Below, piece by piece: positions 55,196 to 64,000 of a stretch of DNA of 64,000 nt. Within the stretch, counting starts at the first letter, position 1, and the number at the start of each line of letters is the position of its first letter. The stretch is from Lunularia cruciata (taxonomy: Eukaryota; Streptophyta; Marchantiopsida; Lunulariales; Lunulariaceae). The stretch is taken from the NCBI GenBank assembly GCA_948567375.1, contig OX419757.1, positions 66,774,001 through 66,838,000 on the forward strand. Direction: 5' to 3'. A program made the translations under genes and the position numbers. The notes under the pieces were generated by a model. It was not told where the DNA came from. It searched no databases and saw nothing but the letters and a program-made list of their open reading frames with translations.

Positions 55196-58100
55196 ATCAA
55201 CTCATCTTTTAAGGCTTTTGGTAAACACTACTAGGTTATTATCAACTTATGTTATCTTTTACATCCAAGTGTGTGCTTTGATCACACTAAACATGTTCTT
55301 CTTAGTGGTGATACAATGACCAAACTACCTTATTGACATCTTGTCATTCAAAGTCCAAGTAATATCACTCTTATCTCGTGCTTATTCATCATCTTAAGAC
55401 CACTGTTGTTCTTAAAGTTTCTCTTGCACCATATCTAACCAATGATATTTTTCACCCATAATTCCTTGAATGTGGTAATAATATTTAAATGTGGTCAAAT
55501 GAAAAGGCTAGTAATGTAAGCACGTACTTGTTGCAAAGGCCATCTCATAGTTGTTTTCCCTTGTGAATATAAGGATATCATTATGCATACAATCTTGTAG
55601 ACCATTGCCATAAGAGAGATTTGCTATGGCAAGATTGAACTACTTGGTAATAACCTTGGCTAGATCTCTAACATTGTCATCATAACCTAAGTGTTTGCTT
55701 TTCAAATTGAGCAAGAGCACTTTTTGCACTACACATCCAATTGAGACATAATAGCACAACCATATTTTTCTTTCTTCTTTGCCTCCAAAATTATCTTTCC
55801 ATGATTCATATATTTTTAAAACTTTGTAAGAAGTATCTAAATGAGAGGTATTTTTGGCTTGATAGACTGTTTCTTACCAGGAATCTCAAAAGCATCTTAT
55901 ATGGCATTTTCAATAATAGAGCTACTGATCCTTTGATTATTTTTGCAAGCAAGGGGAAAGAATAAAGATAAAATGGAAGCCAACAGAGAAAGAATATAAA
56001 ATAAAATGGAAGAAAGTGTAAAAGTGTTATGCTAATAGCTAGCTAACTATAAGAGTTTGGTAAAAAGATAGATAGAACTCTAATGGTTTTTTATCTAACA
56101 CATGTCCAATTGGGATTGTACATTTGAAAAATTAATTATCTCCAACTGCTTTACAATGGGATATTACATGGAATCATAGATGCAAGTACTATCTACTTTG
56201 CAGTTTATAGCATCCAAGCTAAACTCACACAATTGAGTACACCAAACAAAGGATGCTCAACTTTCAAGAGTGCTCAACTCTTAAAAGACATGCACATGCA
56301 CAAGTCAACTTCAAGTCCAACACTTTATGGGCTTGGTGTTTGATCATCATCTTTGGACTCAATCTTCTTGTTTCTATTCTTTGGAAAATTTCTTCACTTG
56401 GAATCTCATAACCTCCAATCTTGAATGCAAATTGTTAGTAGTTGTTGTTCAAAGTCACAATAATGTTAATTAAAGCTTCATATTAGATATCATCTGTTTC
56501 AAGTAAGATGTATCACTTCAATGTGTGGCCGTTTCATTTCTTTTCATGATATTCATTGTGAAATTCATTATTTTTTACATAAGAGTATATCTGTGTCATA
56601 CCTGACCATTTATATAGTTTCATGTACAAATGTACTTTTACCTCTGCTCAACATAGATCCACATGAAACAAAACACCATATAGAGATAATTACTTGGATA
56701 TACATAGTAAAACTTCCAAAATGTATTGATAACTATGATTTATCTCAACCACATAGAAACACCAAAACCTAAGTAGAGGATTTACCTAGTTTCTTTTTTT
56801 TAGACAATAATATTATCAACATTAAGGATGCATTTTGGAAATTGGAATACACATTCATCAACTTTAATTAATCCACAAGGTTGTTGATAAAAGTATCACT
56901 CAAAGAGCAAATCTATAATTTTTGTTCCTAATTCTTTGGCAAGCTAAACTTAAGGATACAAATTTGATCAATATTTATATTCAAGATATTGCAATGTGCA
57001 ATTTTTTCTTTTTGCATGTTTTTTCCTACCAAAAAATAACCTTACATTCTTATCCTCAAGCTATACTTGTATCCTCAATAGCTATATACTTTTCTTTCTA
57101 ACCTAATCAATGTGGCACACCTAAACTTGAAGATAGGTTTTATTTTATTAAAGGTGGCAATGAAGGTCATGATGATTGAAATGTGATCCCAAGACTCACA
57201 AAGAGCACTTCTTCATTATCACAAAGAGAACTTCTTCATTATCTTTGCTTCCACTTGACTAAGTTTTTAAGCTTGGTTTTTCGTTTTTAACTTACTATTT
57301 GGCTTGTTAATGATTATTTTTCCTTTTCATTACCTTTGCTCACTCTTTGATCTTTTTCTATCAACTACATCTTTAATTATTTCTTGGGATTGTGAAAGCA
57401 TTACTTGGGGAAAAATCTCAATTGATATCCCAAGCTCTAGATTAGGAAGGCAATGTCAAAGTAAGCAATGTGGCCAAAAAGCATGTATGTGATAATACAC
57501 TTATTCATAAAGTCCTACTTGATATGATATATTATATTGCTAAGAAATAAAAGTTGAATAAAGTTTTGCCTAGGTTCTTGGAAATGATAGAAATAGTTTT
57601 TAAATAAATAATAAAATAGCATTAAATAGGCCAAAAAGACTATTTTGCAAAATTGAAAAATGAAAGTTGCTCTTGTGTGGTCTACCTTAATCATTGATAT
57701 CAAGTCCTTTGTATAAAGCTCAAGCTAAGCATGTCCAAGCAACCTAGATGTTACATCCATGCCTCTCGTCCAATTGCATGTGCCTGGAGGTCCAAAGTTG
57801 GATGCATAGGTATATGTATAATGCCTTAGCAGCTTGCTCATGCTATGTTGAGGCTATAACATATTTGGCTAGCCATATAGCAGACTTATATGGGTAACAC
57901 ATCAACTAGTAAATCAAACATTTTTTTATATAGATTGGCCACAGATTCTTCAATCAACCCACGGATGTAATGTCAACCACTAAGTTCAAACGTTTCACAA
58001 TTAAAGCAAAATCTAGTGAAAATTTGGAATTTAGGTTTAAAATCATGTCTAGACCAAAATAAAATTACACTTAGAATTAGAATTTTTGTTACTATTGATC

Positions 58101-60020
58101 CCATTCCTCTCTCTGTTCCTTACAAAATGTGCAACTTAAGTAATAATTGATGGAAAATACTTTCCTATTGTGGTCTATGATCACTTTTTTTTTATCAACA
58201 TCACCCAGATAGTAATCCATTACTCTCTTGGTGATATAGAGTCATACAACAATACGTTCACTTTCCTTTGGGTAGTTGGATAATAGTGCTTATGCTCTTA
58301 GTTGGAACTAATCCAATGTAAACCAAGTTTATAATTTCATATTGGTGGATATCAAATTGATATTTTGACCATCTTGTTGGGATTGCTCACATTCAACTAA
58401 AATGTAATATTTTTGTCAAAACTAGATCATTCTCACAAGGATGCCATTTAGAAATGAAAAGAATTGAAGGAAAGTATCACTATTACGGTTCTTTTCTATT
58501 ACTTGTTTAGCCTCTTGGGCAGAAACCACTCCCAAAAGAGGGTTGTGTCACAAAGAATGTACACTATGGAAATTTGAAAGAAAAGACCACGTTCACAAAA
58601 AATCTATTCCAACTAAACTTCTAAAGGTGATGATCCAATCTTATGTGAAGAAACTACTTCACTGTGAAGATTCCTACTCCAAAGATCATGTTCAATCTCC
58701 TCCCTTATACTAGTGACTATTCTTTGTCCTCATGTTTGCTAAGTGTTGTAACCACTATAGGTCACTTAAGTCCCATCAAGGCATTGCTTCCAGGAGCTAG
58801 ACCAAGGATCATACACAAGAGGCCTCAAAGACCAAGGATCAACACACAAGGTCCTTGGTACTCTCACAACAAAGATTCCTCAACAACCACACTACAAAGA
58901 AAAAAATAGTACTTGGTATTAAGCAAAAGAGACAAATAGTGTTTGGCTCTTTCACCATTATTTGTCTTTGTTTGATTGAAAATTTACATTGAAAGCCTTA
59001 AGTAAGAGCCACTTTGGACATAGGAAATCTAATGGACAGTAGGCTAAAACTTGCAAAGATCTCTACCAAAACTACAAGTGTCAAAGTTAACATTTGAGAT
59101 TTCCTTATCTCTTTATCTTACATAAAGCCTTATTTTCTTTATCTACAATTATTGCACCCTTGTCTTTGATAGACCATAATTTTTCTTCAAAGAAACTTCA
59201 AAAGTCTTATCTTCTTTGGGTTTACTACTCCAAAGATTCTTATTAAGAAGAATTCCATAGAAAATCCTACTACAAAAACTTGCTTTGGCTCTAGTTATTT
59301 GAAGGAAAGTTAGATTCTCTCTTTTTAATTTGCAATTTCTAAACTAAGGTATCACAAGTATCATTGAATGTCCTATCTACATGCCTCTAAGTTTTACAAC
59401 AAAAGGATCCATCCTTGGGTCATCCTTTTTATGTTTCTTGATCATGGTCTAGACCAATAACTTTTAGCTCATGTACCTTGGTCTTTATCATGCTCCCTTC
59501 CACTTCTTCTTCAACAAGTGTCACCAATTGTTCTTGAAGTTCCTCCCAAGTTCTTGAGTGTCTTGGCTTTGGCTTCCTCCAAAGTGTTTTATATGCTTGA
59601 ACTTCAATAGTGATCTCCTCTATCATCTTTGGTCAATTTGATACTTGTTACCTCTTCTTCTGCCAAAGTTTTTCTTGAAGAGAATTCAACTTGAGTACAA
59701 TTTCCTTTTGGTACTCCTCCATCATCAATTCTAGGATGACAAATTTACCCCATTGTGTCTTTGTATCTTACTTGAGTCAAAGAATTTCTTCACTCCAATC
59801 CTACAACTCACTTCTAAGTATAAAGTATGAATTTGATCAATTATGGAAATGCTTTACAGGGCAAATATCTTACTGGAATGATGAAGAGTCAAAAAGAGAC
59901 ATATTTTCTATAGGAGTGTATAAGTATAAGTATGCGACAGATCTTCGACTTATGAGATTTCATTTATGGGAGTGCATAGAAAAGCAGTTCATGATGGGAC
60001 TGATTTCTTTGTGAATACAT
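55196..60020. other. AT-rich region without recognisable genes
   Basis: No domain recognised in either strand. The longest frame, 59,691-60,014 (plus), and the minus-strand frame 59,429-59,626 have no family resemblance. Confidence 0.5.
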
Positions 60021-60734
60021 GTGCAAATGAGGCATGCCTTATCTTGTTGGAAGAGTATTCTCAAGGGCTTTCCATAAACATCAAGTTCATGGGAAAAAAT
60101 TCTAGGAATTTTTTTTAGTCCACCTGAGGTTTGGGACCCTTATCTTGTTCAAGGTGTCTTCTCAAGGGCTTTCCATAAACATCAAGTTCATGGAGAAAAA
60201 TTCTAGAAAAGAAGTTAAGTCCCCTTGAGGTCTAGGACAAATGTGTCTTATAAGAGTTGTTGGAGCTACAGGAATGCCTCCTACTGGATTTTACAACAAG
60301 ACCTATTGGAATGGCTCATATGGGATTCTACTACTAGACTGTGAGATTCCATTCTAGGAATGGCTCTTATGAGAATGGATTACGTGAATGGATTCCACTT
60401 GCGGAACTCCATGAGATGATGTATATCAATTGGTACTAGAAAATGGTTAGATACAAGATCAATTGGCAATACACATTTTAGAATTATATAATGGCAAGTG
60501 CAAGTGTATATATATTGTAGAGTTGACGGTCAATTGTGATTTTTGACAATTCTTGAGTGAATGAAATCTTGTGCAATTGTGGATGTATGGAGATGTTGAT
60601 TGAACCACATGGAAATTTTTTTTTTTTTTTATGCATGCTTTTCTTGACTAGATTGATGAATAAAATTTATTGTATAGAAGAGCTAGATTTATATTCCATT
60701 GTTCTCTCAATCTATTTTGATTTCTCCCAACAAG
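60021..60734 (+). repeat. Probable 5' LTR region of the right-hand copia element, with a 101-bp tandem repeat
   Basis: A 101-bp unit containing TCTCAAGGGCTTTCCATAAA and CATCAAGTTCATGG occurs twice (shared core at about 60,058 and 60,159). Further short repeats around GGAATGGCT follow. It lies directly upstream of a degenerate primer-binding site, so it is read as LTR. A 14-bp run of T lies near 60,617. Confidence 0.5.
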
Positions 60735-60746
60735 TGGTGTTAGGGT
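60735..60746 (+). promoter_or_regulatory. Degenerate copia primer-binding site
   Basis: TGGTGTTAGGGT matches the initiator-Met PBS at 8 of 12 positions and all four differences are transitions. Its call depends on its place just before a recognisable copia gag. Confidence 0.4.
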
Positions 60747-60779
60747 GTTGGTTTTGGAAAGAGAGAGTGGATTAATGAT

Positions 60780-61540
60780 AGAAGATGGGAAATTAAAAAT
60801 TGATAAATTCAATAACAAGGATTTTGGATTTTTGAAAATTTAGATTGAAGAATATTTGTATAAGATGAAATTGCATCTACTCTTGAGGCAAAAAAGCCAA
60901 AATATATGGAAGAAGTTGAGTGAGAGCTTCTATATCAACAAGCCTTGGGTATGGTCAAATTGGCTTTGGCAATAATTGTTACATGCAACATTTCCCCCAA
61001 GAAGATCACTCACAGGTTGATTAAGGCATTATCAAATATGTATGAGAAACCTTTAGCCTCATATAAGGTATAATTGATTTACTTGTTAGTTAACACAAGG
61101 ATGAAAGAAGGTGCATGTGATGATTTCAATTTAATCATTTCAAGACTAGAATCTATGAAGATCAATTTTGGTGATGAAGTTTAAGAATTGTTGCTATTAT
61201 CATCATTACATGACAGTTGAGGAGCAACAATCACAATAGTAAGTAGTTCATTATGATCAATTGATCTCAAGTTTGAGACTATTTGAGACTTGCTTCTCAA
61301 TGAAGACATCCGTAGGCAGAATTCTTCAAAATCATCAAGTACAATGTTATTTCTAAGAGTAGAGGCAAAAGGCCTCAATAAGGTCAAAGTCAGAGAAATG
61401 GTAGATCCAAGTCAATAATGGAAGATAAGTGAGTAAATAGGCTGCAAGGAAGTATATAAAGAAATTGTGTGTTGGAATTGCAATGACCTTGGTCTCTTCA
61501 AAAATTAATGTACAAGGTCAAAGAAGGAGAAGAACTCAAT
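60780..61540 (+). pseudogene. Ty1/copia gag (Tnt1/SIRE-type) remnant
   Basis: Reads LKIDKFNNKDFGFLKI, IEEYLYKMKLHL, TCNISPKKITHRLIKALSNMYEKP and later RLESMKINFGDEV, the usual copia gag (UBN2-type) blocks, with many stops and frame changes. The zinc knuckle near 61,470-61,513 reads CWNCNDLGLFKN, a stop, then C: the histidine has become leucine, so the CCHC site is lost. Confidence 0.8.
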
Positions 61541-61696
61541 GAGCATAGCAACAAAACAAGAGGATGCACCTTTTTGTTAAGTATAGCGTCTCTAGAATCT
61601 TGGGTTATAGATTTTGGTGCATCATTTTACTCTACCCCATGTAAAGAGTTGATGCACAACTTTGTTGCAGAAAACCTTGCTAACAATAAACCCTTT
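61541..61696 (+). pseudogene. Copia protease remnant
   Basis: Reads ESWVIDFGASFYSTP where WVIDSGAS is expected: the active-site Ser has become Phe. The frame is then broken by the family R insertion at 61,709-61,858. Confidence 0.8.
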
Positions 61697-61870
61697 TTTA
61701 TGAAAGAAGGAAAGAAGGCAAACCATGTAGAAAAAATGAAGGATTGGAAGACCCCATCAAGCCGCACAAAGGAGAGAAAAAAATGAGGCTAAGCCCCAAT
61801 AGAGTCTATATGAGAAATCTGCCCTACCGCACCTAAGATATCCAAGCTGTGCAAGTAGTTTATGAAAGAA
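61697..61870 (-). mobile_element. Short retroposon family R, copy 3, nested in the copia element
   Basis: TTTATGAAAGAA occurs at 61,697-61,708 and 61,859-61,870, bordering about 150 bp that match copy 2 read in reverse: GAAGACCCCATCAAGCCG, AAGGAGAGA, GGCTAAGCCCCAATAGAGTC and GAGAAATCTGCCCTACC, ending at CTAAGATATCC. It interrupts the copia protease-integrase region, so it is younger than the copia insertion. Confidence 0.7.
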
Positions 61871-62129
61871 AAGGCAATTTGAATTTAAAGATGTCTTAAG
61901 GGTCAAGATGGACTTTGACAAATGTCAGATATATCCTTGGACTGAATATGAATTTGATTTTCATTGGTCATTTTCATTGATTTGGAAGGATGTCAAACAT
62001 TCTTTGAAAGTGGTAATGGAAGGTTACTTGGGTGAAATTTGATGTTGACACAAGGACAAAAGATTGGAACTCTAGATGTTATGGGAGATTCAAACCATTT
62101 GATGACAATTGTTGATGCAATTTTTCCTT

Positions 62130-62760
62130 TGATCCTATGGCACCAAAGACTTGGTCACATGGGTGAGAAGTGTATGAAACAATTAGTTGCTCATGACAAG
62201 ATCATAGAGTAGAAGACTATTCAACTTGGCTTTTGTGCACCATGTAATTTGGGAAAGCAAAAGTGAGAAACATTCACAAAGGCTACAAGAACACCAAAAG
62301 CAAGAAAGCTAGAGTTAATACATATAGATCTATATGACTTTATTTCAGTCACTTGGGGGATCCCATTACTGTGTCACCTTTATAGATGATGCTACCAAGA
62401 AGGTATAGGTTTATTTTTTGAAAAATAAATCAAATGTGTTTTTTGTTTGCAAGCAATGGAAATTTGAGGTTGAAAACCAATCAGGATTGAAAATCAAGTG
62501 CTTGAAATCTGATAATGGTGTGGAGTATAATAGCAATGAGCACAAAGTGTATTATGTAGAGAATGGGATAAAAATGATCAAGATTGTCACAAAAACACCA
62601 TCACAAAATGTTGTGGCTGAATGCTTGAATATAACCCTCAATGAGAGAGCTAGATGTATGAGATTACAAGCAAGGTTGCCAAAAACATTTTGGGCAGATG
62701 CAATAAACACAATTGCATACCTCATTGAGGACTCCAAATCCCTTCAAGATTCAAGATGAC
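62130..62760 (+). pseudogene. Copia integrase remnant
   Basis: Starts with a GAG-pre-integrase block (LWHQRLGHMGEKCMKQL), then CAPCNLGKQK, SDNGVEYNSNE (usually SDNGGEY), TPSQNVVAECLNITLNERAR (usually TPQQNGVAER) and AWRLPKTFWADA-type residues (RLPKTFWADAINTIAYL). Frame changes and stops at 62,210 and 62,265 or nearby make it inactive. Confidence 0.85.
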
Positions 62761-63239
62761 TAAGGAGGAATAGTCATGAAAGAAGGTGAATCTCACACAT
62801 TTGAGAACCTTTGGCTATGTCTTAAGTACAAGGTGCAAGGATTCAAGATAGTAATAAGGACATGCTTGATTCAAAATCAAAAAAGTGTTTCAAAATCATT
62901 GAATATGGATAAGATTACTACTAAGATTATGGGTTATTGTCTTTGGAATGAAGATGATGGAAAAGTGCTCTAAAATAGAGATGTCATTTTCTATGAGAAT
63001 TTTATTTTCAAAGATACGCTTGGATCATGTTTTGAGGTTAGAAAAAACAGGTTGAACATTGGAAGTAGTTTTGGAAGACATTTCAAAGAATGATGTTGTC
63101 GAAGTTAGGAGTTTGGTAGAAACTAGAGAGATCCTACCACATCTAATCATGCCTACAACTAATTTGAGGAGATCTACTAGATTATAGGAACCAATAGAGA
63201 GGTATTCCTCATCCATGTATTACTTACTCTTGACAAAAA

Positions 63240-64000
63240 CGGTGAACGTTAGTGCTACTCAGAGGCAATGCAAAAGGAGGGCTCATTGTAGTGGGAGCTT
63301 GCAATTAAGGAAGAGATGTCATCCTTAGAAAGGAATGAAACTTGGCCATTGACCAAGGTGCCAAAACGAAAGAATGCATTGTAGAACAAATGGGTGTACA
63401 AAGTTAAAGAAGAACATGATGGAAGCAAGTAATACAAGACTAGACTTGTGAGAAAAGGTTTTCAGCAAACCAAAAGTATAGATTACAATGAGATTTTCTC
63501 TCTTTTAGTTAAGGTGACTATCATCATATTAGTCTTGGGTCTTGTGACTATAGAGGATTTGCGTCTAGAGCCACTCAATGAAAAAATAGCATGTTTACAT
63601 GGAGACCTTGAGGAGGATGTCTATATGGCAAAACATGAGGGGTTCCAAATCACTAACAAAGAGAACATAGTTTGCAAGTTGAGGAAGAATATCTATGGTT
63701 TGAAACAGGCTCCTTGACCATGGTACTTGAAATTTGATGGCTATATGGTCACTAGTGGTTACACTATATGCAAAATGGATCATTGTTGCTACATTGAGTC
63801 ATTTGTTGATTTATATATCATCTTGCTACTTTATGTTGATGTTATGTTGGTTGTTGGATCCAACATGAGGGAAATGAACAAGCTAAAGCACTAATTGTTT
63901 GATGTATTTGAAATGAAAGACCTAAGTTCTTCACAATAAATACTTGGAATGAGGATTATCAAAGATAGAGTTGAAAATACTTTGAAGTTGTCTCAAGAGA
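63240..64000 (+). pseudogene. Copia reverse transcriptase remnant, open at the right edge
   Basis: Contains WVYKVKEEHDGS, TRLVRKGFQQ, IDYNEIFSLLVKV, LHGDLEEDVYM, GLKQAP and LLLYVDVMLVVGSN, the copia RT blocks. The catalytic YVDD reads YVDV. Stops occur at 63,430, 63,716 and elsewhere. RNase H and the 3' LTR lie beyond the window. Confidence 0.85.

Overview
This 64 kb window is nuclear DNA from a land plant. The evidence is a plant-type inositol polyphosphate kinase, a long TPR protein with a plastid-like N-terminus, a COX23-type twin CX9C gene with two GT-AG introns, and plant Ty3/gypsy and Ty1/copia retrotransposons primed by initiator-tRNA-like sites. The lineage cannot be fixed from sequence alone. 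Sparse genes, long AT-rich repeat blocks and the divergent TPR protein would suit a seedless plant such as a bryophyte, but that is inference.

Layout. 1-13.6 kb is decayed retrotransposon territory: the end of a copia pol at the left edge, a gypsy integrase fragment (about 5.55-6.62 kb, minus strand) abutting a copia gag-pol remnant (about 6.64-10.1 kb, minus strand), a two-copy dispersed repeat and a few local duplications. 13.7-43.9 kb is the gene-bearing part and has higher GC. It holds a three-exon gene for a 1,323-residue TPR protein (14,568-19,281, plus), an intronless inositol-tetrakisphosphate/ITP 5/6-kinase gene (30,210-31,196, minus) and a three-exon COX23-like gene (39,428-40,835, plus). 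Between them lie foldback sequences, tandem duplications and AT-rich stretches with no recognisable gene. 44-49.5 kb is AT-rich and featureless. 49,576-55,190 is a structurally complete Ty3/gypsy chromovirus (two LTRs of about 409 bp, 5-bp target duplication CTTAC, PBS, gag, protease, RT, RNase H, integrase, chromodomain) that is disabled by many stop codons. 55.2-60 kb shows nothing clear. 60-64 kb is a decayed copia element that runs off the right edge.

The most interesting signal is a family of short insertions at about 13.68, 20.90-21.41, 24.74 and 61.71 kb. They share one end (a GGTCGCCTTTTTC-like terminus), are cut back to different lengths from the other end (31 to about 509 bp), and are bordered by direct repeats of 10-20 bp. 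That is the signature of target-primed retroposition, and I do not recognise the family. The second is the chromovirus LTR, which carries several perfect GAAnnTTCnnGAA-type heat-shock-element arrays upstream of its TATA box. The third is a 144-bp-arm inverted repeat at 20.26-20.58 kb that could form a long hairpin RNA.

The three host genes act in separate processes (plastid TPR protein, inositol phosphate phosphorylation, mitochondrial intermembrane-space cytochrome oxidase biogenesis); nothing suggests that they are functionally linked.
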